A DNA stretch of 64,000 nucleotides from Pelagomonas calceolata. Taxonomy: Eukaryota; Sar; Pelagophyceae; Pelagomonadales; Pelagomonadaceae. The position numbers were made by a program, and so were the translations under genes. The notes beneath the pieces are model-generated. The model did not search any database. It had not been told where the DNA came from and saw only the letters and a program-made list of their open reading frames with translations. This document shows positions 56,265-64,000 of this stretch, piece after piece; the first letter of the stretch is position 1; each line of letters opens with the position of its first letter. The stretch lies in NCBI GenBank assembly GCA_918797485.1, contig CAKKNE010000001.1, forward strand, positions 5,456,001 to 5,520,000, given 5' to 3'.

Positions 56265-56470
56265 GTACGTGAACAACGACATTAACAACCCGGGCACGAG
56301 CGGCCTCCCGGGCAACGGCATCGTGCGCCGCCGGCGTCCCAGTACTCATATATGACCGCGTAGACGCGTCACAACCGCACAGGAGGACTGGCTGCCGTCG
56401 TGCAATGTGATCGCGCGTTTCCGGCGTCTCAGTACTAATTGACCGCGCGAACGCGTCGCGACCCCCGCAG
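56265..56470 (+). other. Probable intron with a duplicated 3' splice region
   Basis: It starts GTACGTGAAC and ends GACCCCCGCAG. Two similar blocks carry GGCGTCCCAGTACTCA and GGCGTCTCAGTACTAATT, each followed by GACCGCG...GACGCGTC or GAACGCGTC. TACTAAT, a branch-point-like word, lies about 35 nt before the final AG. Confidence 0.5.
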
Positions 56471-56696
56471 GTCCACTTCACGCCGACGGGCGCGGTCTAC
56501 CTCGCGGCCGTCGTCAAGGACGACGCTGGTACGGCCGGCGTCGCCGGGGACCATCCCGCCGAGGCCGGCAACGCGTTCCTCTTCGTCCAGAATGCGGTCG
56601 CGGGCGCGACGCTCTACGGCCGCCAGGGCCTGCCGTTCGTCGACGTGACGGCGCACCCGAACCATTGCTGCGCGCCGCCGGACCGGCGCGTCACGT

Positions 56697-56840
56697 GTCA
56701 CGTCCTGTGTAGAAATCAATCTTCGTTGATCTCCACTCCATCGAGCAGACGTTGTTACGGGACCAGCGTCGTGTCGATGGCGTGGACGGACCATGCGGTT
56801 TACAATCGCGTCAATGGCGTGTGACTTGATTTCCACACAG
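56697..56840 (+). mobile_element. Introner element in the decayed locus
   Basis: Target copies GTCACGTC (56697-56704) and GCCGCGTC (56841-56848) match at 6 of 8. Termini CTGTGTAGAAATCAA and TTGATTTCCACACAG. The core has CCACTCCATCGAGCAGAC and GTCGATGGCGTGG. 144 nt. Confidence 0.9.
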
Positions 56841-57029
56841 GCCGCGTCGGCCCCTCTAAGTCGCGCCAGCACCGCGTCGGCCGCCTCTAGTCTCTTGTGG
56901 ACCTCACTTAAGTTTGACGCAAACGCGCTATTTCTGTCAGAAGCGACAGATTTGTCAATAATCGATCAAAAGAATCGCACCGGCGCCCGTGTAAGCCCCC
57001 GCGCGCGTATAACCTGGCTTGCTGGTTCC

Positions 57030-57052
57030 CTAGTGTCTTACATGCCGCTAGC
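57030..57052 (-). promoter_or_regulatory. Shared promoter element, copy 10
   Basis: On the minus strand: GCTAGCGGC, AT, GTAAGACACTAG. It is 141 bp before the STI1-domain gene. The rest of 56891-57193 shows no gene. Confidence 0.65.
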
Positions 57053-57193
57053 TCGGTTTTGTGGCTTTGAAGTTGACGCACGGCACACAGCAATTGTACT
57101 TGCGTTAATAACAGCTCGCAGTCGAATTCGCGTTGAATTTGCCTATAGAAACGGCACTCAGCGCATAAATTTGCGCGTTACAGCTATTGCAAT

Positions 57194-57916
57194 ATGAAGC
57201 TCGCTGCACTGGCGCTCTGCCTCGTCGTCGCGTGCGACGCCTTCCAGCACCTCAGGCCAGGAGTGCGGGCACCGCTCGCGCTGCATGGCAAGACGCGGGG
57301 CGACGGCAGCGAACCAGCCGAGGATGATGGACCGCTCGACATCGACGCTGCCATCGACGAGGCGCTCAAGTCGCCCTCGATAGTAGATGCAATCAGCGAG
57401 GACATCAACGCGGCGCTCGGCAAGGACGACGCCAAGACACCCGAGGAAATGAAGGTCGGCGAGCTGACAGCCGAACTCGACCTAAGAGGCATCGACTACT
57501 CGGACTGCATCGAGGCCGACGAGCTCCGAGCGAAGCTGAAGGATGCCCGGTTATCCGGGAGAGCGGGCAAGGACGTCCTGGACAATTTCAACAAGGCGAC
57601 CGCGGAAGCGATGTTCGACAAGGAGAAGAACCCCATGAATCTGTCCAAAGAAGAACTGGAAGCGATCAAGGGCGAGGACGGCGCCATCCCCGGCGGTCTG
57701 GAGCCCGACGAGGTCTTCAAGCTGATGAACGACCCGGAGGTGATGGCCATGGTCCAGAAGCCCAAGTTCCAGGAGATCATGGCCGACGTGATGAAGGGCG
57801 GCGGGCCCATGACGCTCCAGAAGCACATGGCCGACCCGGAGTCGCGCGAGATGCTCATGACGCTGACGAAATTGCTCCAGAACGCGGGCATGGTGCCGCC
57901 CGGGGCTTCGCGGTAA
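57194..57916 (+). CDS. Plastid-targeted STI1-domain protein
   Basis: 240 residues. MKLAALALCLVVACDAFQHL is a signal peptide with a Phe just after the likely cleavage site, then basic residues: the standard secondary-plastid signature. About 78-115 resembles a SAP/ARMET-type helix pair (KVGELTAELDLRGIDYSDC, ADELRAKLKDARL). The C-terminus (about 175-235) is an STI1-type motif: KLMNDPEVMAMVQKPKFQE, then MTLQKHMADPESREMLMTL. STI1 motifs occur in Hsp70/Hsp90 co-chaperones and in plastid Tic40. I infer a stromal co-chaperone; the N-terminal pairing is unusual for Tic40. Confidence 0.82.
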   Translation: MKLAALALCLVVACDAFQHLRPGVRAPLALHGKTRGDGSEPAEDDGPLDIDAAIDEALKSPSIVDAISEDINAALGKDDAKTPEEMKVGELTAELDLRGIDYSDCIEADELRAKLKDARLSGRAGKDVLDNFNKATAEAMFDKEKNPMNLSKEELEAIKGEDGAIPGGLEPDEVFKLMNDPEVMAMVQKPKFQEIMADVMKGGGPMTLQKHMADPESREMLMTLTKLLQNAGMVPPGASR

Positions 57917-57940
57917 CATTAATTGTGACTTAACAACGAG

Positions 57941-58558
57941 CTAGGGCGCGGCGCAGGCGAGCGTCGGCCAGGGCACCGCCTCGGCCTTGCGCAGCGAGAC
58001 GACGACGCGGTTTTTCTCCGCGACGACCTTGTAGGAGCAGTGTTTCGGGACGATGTCGCACGCCAGGTTCACAGCGAACTCCCGGCGAGAGTCGTCTCCC
58101 GCGGCGTCCGGCACGACGACGACGACGCGTACCCGGCGCCGTTCGAACGACGCCACGACGCCCGCGTCGAGGCAATGGCGCGCCGACCCGTCCTCCTCCG
58201 TCCGGCGCGCGCGCAGCTCGCCCGCCGCGAACTCGATGTAAATTTTGCACGTCTCCTCGCCGTCGGCGAACGCGTACTTTTTCAGTGGACTCGTCTCCGG
58301 CCGCCGCACGCGCGCCGCGTCGGCGAGCCGCGCCCGCAGCCGCGCCACTTCTGCACGCAACCCCTCCATCGATTCATCAGCGGGCGCGTCGGCCACGGTC
58401 GCGGCGGCGCCGTCGAGGCGCCGCGGGCCCTGGCCAGTGTGCGTCAGGCCCTCACCGCTTATGGTCTTTGCATCCTCGGGTACCTCCCAGGCCTTCGCCG
58501 CATGCGCGTAGTAGTACGGGCCATGCTGCTTTGCGAGGTCCACTGCTGCTTTTTCCAT
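57941..58558 (-). CDS. CS-domain protein, CacyBP/SIP-like
   Basis: 205 residues. The C-terminal half (about 95-200) is a CS/p23 beta-sandwich: SPLKKYAFADGEETCKIYIE, VNLACDIVPKHCSYKVVAEK, and NRVVVSLRKAEAVPWPTL. The last segment matches the ending seen in CacyBP/SIP, an adaptor around Siah-type ubiquitin ligases and Hsp90. The N-terminal half is helical with a short coiled coil (LRAEVARLRARLADA) and lacks the full SIP helical hairpin, so the subtype is uncertain. Its stop is 24 bp from that of the STI1 gene. Confidence 0.78.
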   Translation of the reverse strand: MEKAAVDLAKQHGPYYYAHAAKAWEVPEDAKTISGEGLTHTGQGPRRLDGAAATVADAPADESMEGLRAEVARLRARLADAARVRRPETSPLKKYAFADGEETCKIYIEFAAGELRARRTEEDGSARHCLDAGVVASFERRRVRVVVVVPDAAGDDSRREFAVNLACDIVPKHCSYKVVAEKNRVVVSLRKAEAVPWPTLACAAP

Positions 58559-58696
58559 CTATAACGGCTCGCAGGCGTTGCTGCACGCAACACCACTCGA
58601 TCGGCTCCACGAATGTGATGTCGCGGGGCAGCCCCGCACGTGCGCGACGAGCCGTGATAGCGCAGAGCGCCGATCGAGCTCGTCTAGGCCACTTTT

Positions 58697-58719
58697 GCTA
58701 GTACCTTACAGCCGCTAGC
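58697..58719 (-). promoter_or_regulatory. Shared promoter element, copy 11
   Basis: On the minus strand: GCTAGCGGCT then GTAAGGTACTAGC. It is 138 bp before the CS-domain start. Confidence 0.6.
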
Positions 58720-58805
58720 TACGGCGCTTTGCTGGCAGTGTCACTGGCCGGTACGGCGGGTCTATTAGTTTGGACTTGGGATTATCCACCGTAAGCTTCT
58801 CGCCG

Positions 58806-58961
58806 CCCCCCCCCCCCCTTGACTCCTTCGTCGCCGTGGCCACCGTGACCGCCGTGCCGCGCGACCCGTCGACCGTCTCGACCTGCCGGAATTCCTCGTG
58901 TCTTGTAGGGTGTTCGGAAATGAGCTTGAACCTTCTTAGGTGGCGTGGCGGGGGGGGGGGG
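58806..58961. repeat. Poly-C and poly-G tracts in inverted order
   Basis: A run of 13 C (58806-58818) and a run of 12 G (58950-58961) lie about 130 bp apart, in the region after the small coiled-coil gene. They could pair as a stem or, on the G-rich strand, form a quadruplex. No gene is supported in 58559-58984. Confidence 0.8.
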
Positions 58962-58984
58962 CGTTCGCGTCGATGGCGGGGCGT

Positions 58985-59467
58985 TCACCCGCGCCTCGCA
59001 AACTCCAGGTTCAGCATCTCGTTGCACTCCTTGTACGTTGCCTCTTCAACATCTCGCGCCTTCTTTGCCATGGCCTTGTGCGCCGCGTCCATGGCCTTGC
59101 GCTTTGCGGCGGTTTTTTGTTTCGTATCCTGGATAAGCGCTTTCCGGGCTTCCAAAGCTCCCCTCAGATTCGCGAGCTTGTCATCCTTCTGGGCAATGGC
59201 GGCACGCGTCGAGTTGGCGTCGGCGACGGCCGCGTCACGCGTCTGTTGTGCTTTTTTGAAGGAATCTCGGAGAGTGTTGACGTACGTCAGTATGCTCTGG
59301 TACCCGACGTCATCGTTGCCCTCCTGCGGCGGCGCCGCGGGCGGCTGTGGCGCCGCGGGCGGCTGTGCCGGCCGCGGCGCCAGTGGCGAGGCGTCCTTCT
59401 TCTTGGCCGGGCGTGCTTCCGGCTTTCCGCCCAGCTTTTGCGGGCTCAGTGCCGCGGTGTCGGCCAT
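58985..59467 (-). CDS. Small coiled-coil protein
   Basis: 160 residues from the ATG at 59467. The first 55 residues are Pro/Ala/Lys-rich. From about 60 to the end it is one long charged helix (YQSILTYVNTLRDSFKKAQQ, DKLANLRGALEARKALIQDT, AHKAMAKKARDVEEATYKEC) with heptad character. No named family. An upstream in-frame ATG at 59539 lies antisense to a Dpy-30-like ORF, so the shorter start is preferred. Confidence 0.65.
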   Translation of the reverse strand: MADTAALSPQKLGGKPEARPAKKKDASPLAPRPAQPPAAPQPPAAPPQEGNDDVGYQSILTYVNTLRDSFKKAQQTRDAAVADANSTRAAIAQKDDKLANLRGALEARKALIQDTKQKTAAKRKAMDAAHKAMAKKARDVEEATYKECNEMLNLEFARRG

Positions 59468-59476
59468 TGGCCCTCC

Positions 59477-59821
59477 GCGGGACGGCTGGACCTCGGTTAC
59501 CTCGCGGCACAGGAAGGCGTAAAGGAACTGGCGGTGCACGCGGTGCCACGACCGAACGACATTCTGGCATATTTCCTCGTTGGAGTTACGAAGGATATGA
59601 GGCTAAAGGGCTTCTCCAAGCTGGCGGACACTACGTGCGCCGCGTGCACCATGCTCTCCCGAAGGACCTCCGTCGGCGGCGTATCAGCCTCTGTATGGAA
59701 ACAATTGACGACCCAAGACAAGTACGATATCTACAAACAGCACACCCGCACGCGCCGCAAACGACCCCGGGCCGAGCCGGCGCCAGCCGAGGCGAAGCGC
59801 CGACGGCCCTTAGCTGCGTAG
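59477..59821 (+). CDS. Dpy-30-like ORF without a clear start
   Basis: An open frame codes YLAAQEGVKELAVHAVPRP, then NDILAYFLVGVTKDM, and ends in a basic tail (TRRKRPRAEPAPAEAKRRR). The first part resembles a Dpy-30/RIIa dimerisation motif (hydrophobic helix, RPxD, then LAxxL). No ATG precedes it in frame before the divergent coiled-coil gene begins, so an upstream exon, another start codon, or a remnant are all possible. Confidence 0.4.
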   Translation, partial: AGRLDLGYLAAQEGVKELAVHAVPRPNDILAYFLVGVTKDMRLKGFSKLADTTCAACTMLSRRTSVGGVSASVWKQLTTQDKYDIYKQHTRTRRKRPRAEPAPAEAKRRRPLAA

Positions 59822-60841
59822 TTCTGTAGTGGCATGGTATAATGTAACTTAAATAAATTAGGCATATTAACACACACACACTGGCGGAGAGTTGCAAGAG
59901 GCCCGACGTGGACGCGCCGGGACGCGAACGAGGCGCAGCGCCGGGATAACGATGGGCGCGTGAGGCCGGACGAGACGCCGCACGGAATCGACGGGGGTGG
60001 CGTCCCACTCACGAGCGAGGGGGTGATCGCGGTCGCGAATCGTCGCCGCGCGGCGCCCGCCACGATCCGTGTACTCTTCCGGCTTCCGTAAACACATGGC
60101 GTCCCCGCGTCACGATAGGAGCAGCGTGACCAACCCAAGCAGGGCGTCTAGCTACTCCAGTCCGACAACCGCGCGCCGAGCCGTGCGTGGAACCGCCCAC
60201 CGCGTGCCGTCATGCATCGGCGACGTAACGAAGTCGTCGAGGTCGCCGCGGGCAGGGGGCAAGGCCCCTCCGAGGGTCACTTCCGTCCGTGAAGGCGCTT
60301 TACGTCGGCCGCGACGACCGCAAAAAGACCGGATTTTGGTGACATGCCATGTGCGACGCCGCCGAGCATAAAAACGCTGCCCGACCAGAAAGAACATGCG
60401 GAGGGAGCATCGTGTCCGCGCACAGACTGGTTGGGGCCGCTGGGGCCGTTTCCGCCGTCGTTTTTGGCAAGTCCGGCGTCGCTAAAAACACCACTTGTCG
60501 GAAATAAGCATTTACCCCCTACTCTCGGCATTTTTGGCATTTTTTTGTAAAGGTCCGCGAGGAGGGCCCTGTGGCCGCAGGCGTTCGTTGGCAGAGAGAT
60601 CGCGGAGATACCCTAGTTACACTAACTTCACCTACAGGAGAACGGGGGCTGGGCTATTAATACAAACTAATAGAACGCCACGCTGTACCGCTTCGTCGCT
60701 GCATGACCCGGGCTGAATAATCGCTGCAAAGCGATCAAATGCCGCAGTGCTGTCCAATTTTTTTCACCAATTGCAAACTCTACAGCGAGTGCTCTCCCTG
60801 ACGCAGCCGCAGCGTGATGCCAATGCCACGCCGAGGCTGAG
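59822..60841. other. Intergenic region without a visible gene
   Basis: About 1 kb, the longest gap in the window. It has an A/T-rich start with a CA run (59868-59882), then GC-rich sequence, and a T-run before 60550. No shared promoter element, no introner terminus and no convincing ORF on either strand. RNA genes cannot be excluded by eye. Confidence 0.45.
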
Positions 60842-62878
60842 ATGACAGCTGCACTGCAAGCAGCACTGCTGCTCAGCCTCACCCACTCGTTCCAGCCTCG
60901 TCAATTCACCAGTCAAAAGCGGACGCTACACGGCGCTGCGGACGACTATGCGCAGCGCTGGGATGCGCTTGTCCTCGAGGAATACCGCGCGACGGCTTCC
61001 GAGCTCCGCCGGCAGCGCGCGACGTGGCCAAAGCGTCGACTCGAGGAAGCTGGCGTCTCGCTGTTCGGAACCGCGGCGCCGCACTCGGAGCTCTTCGGCG
61101 AGAAGATCTTGCGCGTCACACGCAGCGGCGAGAGCAGTCGCGTGCGGGAATCGTTCACCCGCGGCGACGTGCTGACACTCACCTTCGACGCGGCCGCCGC
61201 GCCGCGCGAGGTGGCCGTTGTCGAGACGGGGGTTGATTGGCTGACCGTAGCGGTCGGCGAGACCTGGCCCGGGAAGACGTGGGAAGCGCGGCGACGGCCC
61301 GGGTCCGTGGCCGTGCGCCTCGACAAGTCGGCGCCGCGCGCGCCGCTCGCGGCCCAGCGCGACGCGCTCTCGCGGGTCGCGGCGGGCAAAGCGGGCGCGG
61401 CTGCGGCGAGCCTCGCGACCGGTCTCGACGACGCTGCGTGTGCCGCTCCGCCGCGCCGCCTGGCTGGAGGCGCGGTCGTTGAGTTCGCGGGAATCCCAGG
61501 CGGAGCGACGGCGCCGACGCTGGAGATCGGCATTCGCAACGCCATCGCTGGAGCTTCTGCCGACGCGCAATTTTTGCCAAACGAGCGGCAGATCGACTGC
61601 GTCGCGTGGGCGCTCGGTCGAAGCGTGGGATTGGTGCGCGGCCCGCCGGGCACGGGCAAGACGCGAACCGCGAGCCTCCTCGTGTCGTCAGCGTTGCGCC
61701 TCGCCGGTGCCGACAAGAAGACGCCACGCGTGCTCGCCGTAACGCACTCGAATGGCGCGGCAGACGTCCTGCTGGCCGCGTTGCACCTCGCGGGTGTGAA
61801 TGCCATCCGAGCCGGCCGCCCCACCGCGGTCGCGCCAGAAGCGCGGCGCTTCACGACCGTGGCGCTCGCCGAGCGGCATCCTGAAGTCATATCGTTGCGC
61901 AAGCGTGCCAACAACGCGTCGCTTCCTTCATATGTGCGGTCGGACGCGATGCGCCAGGCGTATCGGTGCGTCGAAGACGTGAAGGCGAGCCTGGCTCGCC
62001 ACGCCGAGGTCGTCGTCGCCTCGTGCATCGGTGCCCACTCATTAATCGAGGCGGAAGCGGGGCCGTTTGAGCTGGTTGTATTGGATGAGGCCGCACAAAC
62101 GACTGAGCCCGCGTTGTGTTGTGCATTGGCCGCCGCGAAGGCGGAGCAAGTGGTCTTCTTCGGGGACACGCGTCAGCTGCCACCGACCGTCGTGAGCGGT
62201 GATCGCGAGCTACGGTATGCGCTCGGCCGCTCGCCGATGGAACGCCTCGAGCGGAGCGGTGTTGAGTTGGAGACGCTTCACGTGCAATACCGCATGCCTC
62301 CCGCGCTTGTCGAATTTCCCTCGCGGCACTTCTACCGAGGCGTGGTACAAAGCTCCGACAGCGTTCTGCGACGGGTGGTACCGCGCGGTTTCGTCTGGCC
62401 CGTGGGGGGGCTGCCACTGGCATTTTTGGACCTTGACGGAGGAGAGACGAAACACGAGGCCGGATTTTCGAACGCGCCCGAGGCCGAGATCGTTGTGGAA
62501 GTCGTGTCTGAGTTTCTCAGAAAAGAAGAGGGGAATATCGTGGTCCTCAGTCCGTACGCAAAGCAGGTTAGTAAGGTGCGTACTGCGTTGAGACGCGCCG
62601 GCGTCGAGGGCGTGCGTGTGGGCAGCGTCGACTCCTTTCAAGGCCAGGAGGCGGACATCGTGGTCTTCTCGGCCACGCGCTCGAACCAAGACGGCTCGCT
62701 CGGATTCGTGCGCGACGCCCGGCGCCTCAACGTGGCGCTCACGCGCGCCAAGCGAGGGCTCGTAGTCGTGGGAGACGCGGTGACACTGTCGAACTCGCAC
62801 CATTGGAGCGCTCTCATCGCATCGTGCAAGAAGAGGGGCTGTGTTGTTGACCTGAGGGCTACTAGTAGTGATGTGTAA
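60842..62878 (+). CDS. UPF1/SMUBP2-like SF1 helicase with plastid-like leader
   Basis: 678 residues. Helicase motifs in order: Q-like FLPNERQIDCV, Walker A GPPGTGKT (about 267-274), Walker B LDEAAQTTEP (about 413), III FFGDTRQLPPTV, IV-region LHVQYRMPPALVEFP, V VGSVDSFQGQEADIVVFSAT and VI RLNVALTRAKRGLVVVGD. This set is that of the UPF1-like IGHMBP2/SMUBP2 group, which unwinds RNA or DNA 5' to 3'. The accessory beta-barrel precedes the motifs (about 95-160). The protein starts MTAALQAALLLSLTHSFQPR: hydrophobic run, Ser-Phe, then basic residues, as in secondary-plastid leaders. Location is inferred; no zinc finger or R3H domain is seen. Confidence 0.92.
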   Translation: MTAALQAALLLSLTHSFQPRQFTSQKRTLHGAADDYAQRWDALVLEEYRATASELRRQRATWPKRRLEEAGVSLFGTAAPHSELFGEKILRVTRSGESSRVRESFTRGDVLTLTFDAAAAPREVAVVETGVDWLTVAVGETWPGKTWEARRRPGSVAVRLDKSAPRAPLAAQRDALSRVAAGKAGAAAASLATGLDDAACAAPPRRLAGGAVVEFAGIPGGATAPTLEIGIRNAIAGASADAQFLPNERQIDCVAWALGRSVGLVRGPPGTGKTRTASLLVSSALRLAGADKKTPRVLAVTHSNGAADVLLAALHLAGVNAIRAGRPTAVAPEARRFTTVALAERHPEVISLRKRANNASLPSYVRSDAMRQAYRCVEDVKASLARHAEVVVASCIGAHSLIEAEAGPFELVVLDEAAQTTEPALCCALAAAKAEQVVFFGDTRQLPPTVVSGDRELRYALGRSPMERLERSGVELETLHVQYRMPPALVEFPSRHFYRGVVQSSDSVLRRVVPRGFVWPVGGLPLAFLDLDGGETKHEAGFSNAPEAEIVVEVVSEFLRKEEGNIVVLSPYAKQVSKVRTALRRAGVEGVRVGSVDSFQGQEADIVVFSATRSNQDGSLGFVRDARRLNVALTRAKRGLVVVGDAVTLSNSHHWSALIASCKKRGCVVDLRATSSDV

Positions 62879-62892
62879 CATACCCAAGAGTG

Positions 62893-64000
62893 TTATGACT
62901 CCAACGCCTCCACCGCCGCGGCCTTCAGCGCCGACAGGTCCGCGTCGGACAGCGCCTTCGTCGCGTCCACGGACGTCTCCGGCAGCGCCGCAAGCAGCTT
63001 GTCGACCTTGACCGACGCGTCCTCGGCAGAAACGCCGTCGAAGAGGCCCTGCTGCACGGCGACGGCGACGCCGCAGACGCTGGAAAGCGACCGCGGCGGG
63101 TCGTCGGCGCCGACGCGCAGCGCCGCCCGCCACGCCGCGGCGCGCACGAGGGCCTGCTCGTCGGCCGCCTCCTCCTCGTTGACGCGCTCTCGTTCCACGT
63201 TCGTCGCCGCGGCGAGCTCCAACCGTAAACGGTTGCCCACGCCCAGCGTGACGAGCGCCGGCGGCCGCGTGTCCGTGCCGACGTCGGCGCCGACGCCCAC
63301 TCTTTGTAGAGACGCCGACGCGTCGACGTCGCAGACGCCCTTCTCATTCCTCATGACCTCGACGTGCGCGTCGCCAATAGAAGTGAGCATCTCGCAGGCC
63401 TCCGACCGCCGCTTCGTGCCGGGCGCGTCGGGTCTTTTGTTCGTGTTCGGCGCCGCGACGCCGATCTTCCCCAGGATGTCGTCCGTGATGGCGATGCCCC
63501 GCGCGTCGAGGGCCTCCAGGCGGTCCATGATGGACTTGCGCGCGCCCGCCGCCCGGAACTGGTCGAGCGTGTAGGATTCGGTGGACAGAACCTCCTCCTC
63601 CTTCGGGGGCTCGTCCGCCGTCAGCGCGACGACTGTGAGGGACCCGCCGCCCTGCATGTTGCCCGCCCTTTGGAGGACTGCGGAAAAGAACGCTCTACAT
63701 TCCGAGTCGTCCCCCAATCCCACGTTCTCCGCGCCGAACCGCTCCGCCAGGATTGATGTCGACCGCGTCCACAGGTCCACGAGCGGCTCGAAGCCGTCCA
63801 ACACGACCAACGCATCTTTGCCTTGCGCCATGGCCTCGGCGCCGTGCGCCATCGCCGCGTGGGCGCAGAGGACGGCCTCGCATTCCGACGCGAAGGCCGA
63901 CGCCCTTTTCCTAGGTGCCACGATGCCCGTCTCTCCCCAGAACTTCTTCTTCTGGGAGCGCTTATTGCCCGCTTCGTCGAGACCCGCGTAGATCTTGACC
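62893..64000 (-). CDS. F1-ATPase alpha-like protein, divergent (5' partial)
   Basis: The frame is open to the window edge, giving about 369 residues. AEAMAQGKDALVVLDGFEPL, LWTRSTSILAERFG, FFSAVLQRAGNMQGGGSLTV and KSIMDRLEALDARGIAITD align in order with the region of ATP synthase alpha around Walker B and beyond (family form GKHALVVYDDLSK...LLERAAK...GGGSLTALP). The usual Asp-Asp of Walker B is Leu-Asp here, and the C-terminal part is strongly diverged. It is not the regular mitochondrial or plastid alpha chain; it may be a paralogue that lost catalysis. Walker A lies outside the window. Confidence 0.6.
   Translation of the reverse strand, partial: VKIYAGLDEAGNKRSQKKKFWGETGIVAPRKRASAFASECEAVLCAHAAMAHGAEAMAQGKDALVVLDGFEPLVDLWTRSTSILAERFGAENVGLGDDSECRAFFSAVLQRAGNMQGGGSLTVVALTADEPPKEEEVLSTESYTLDQFRAAGARKSIMDRLEALDARGIAITDDILGKIGVAAPNTNKRPDAPGTKRRSEACEMLTSIGDAHVEVMRNEKGVCDVDASASLQRVGVGADVGTDTRPPALVTLGVGNRLRLELAAATNVERERVNEEEAADEQALVRAAAWRAALRVGADDPPRSLSSVCGVAVAVQQGLFDGVSAEDASVKVDKLLAALPETSVDATKALSDADLSALKAAAVEALES

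Larger units (their letters stand above)
55732..56890 (+). pseudogene. Multi-exon locus, unresolved or decayed
   Basis: A hydrophobic start (MRLLSKLVLSYAAVATALT) leads into GAVAIAFVLGAQNLAAI and GWEYWLRGD. A likely intron (55991-56080) joins this to NPKGMVCIIPSSFIAIWSTL. From about 56190 the good frame changes (RIHGYAIATIFAIYTG), then comes a donor-like GTACGT, and the exon at 56471 reads VHFTPTGAVYLAAVVKDD. An introner follows and the frame ends at 56890. The phases do not agree across the first splice, so I cannot build one protein. No family is recognised; one or two small errors or real decay would explain it. Confidence 0.4.

Noticed and set aside
1-64000. Virus-derived or LTR-type elements
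   Set aside because: No reverse transcriptase, integrase, capsid or long terminal repeat pattern was recognised in any frame.

Overview
The window looks like nuclear DNA of a small-genome stramenopile alga, most likely a pelagophyte close to Aureococcus. This is inferred from very GC-rich coding sequence, mostly intronless genes packed on both strands, N-termini that fit secondary-plastid targeting (signal peptide followed by a basic stretch), and introns that behave as introner elements: terminal inverted repeats, 8-bp target duplications, and a 5' splice site taken from the duplicated target. No species name can be proven from the sequence alone, and no virus-derived element was recognised.

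Layout. 0-5 kb: end of an acidic RPC7-like protein, class I aldolase, plastid-type thioredoxin reductase, EDR2-C (DUF1336) membrane protein. 5-11 kb: zinc-finger SDR with an introner, F-box-like protein, ER SIL1-like exchange factor, and three truncated gene fragments (two kinesin-light-chain-like TPR pieces, one HMG box). 11-19 kb: EF-hand-like protein, CIA2/MIP18 Fe-S factor, RING protein, Golgi-type sulfotransferase. 19-37 kb: large LRR/EF-hand protein, CCT-domain protein split by an introner, membrane U-box protein, 1409-residue protein with a W-D-x-L-R-G repeat, GAF/coiled-coil protein. 37-50 kb: EF-hand-bestrophin, glycosyltransferase-like secreted protein, TPR-methyltransferase, a ~2027-residue receptor-like kinase, Sec22. 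50-57 kb: GCN1-like HEAT protein with three introners that loses frame at its 3' end, a mitochondrial-type protein, a degenerate multi-exon locus. 57-64 kb: plastid STI1-domain protein, CS-domain protein, small coiled-coil and Dpy-30-like ORFs, SF1 helicase with a plastid-like leader, and a partial F1-alpha-like ATPase.

Two signals run through the window. First, at least seven introns carry introner termini or target duplications, and precise removal restores known domains (CCT motif, SDR fold, Pro-Thr repeat). Second, a short near-palindromic element, GCTAGCGGC then GTAAGACACTAG, occurs eleven times, always between genes and 50-260 bp from a start codon, often between divergent genes; it looks like a shared promoter element. 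The genes are otherwise a housekeeping mix with no single pathway joining them.
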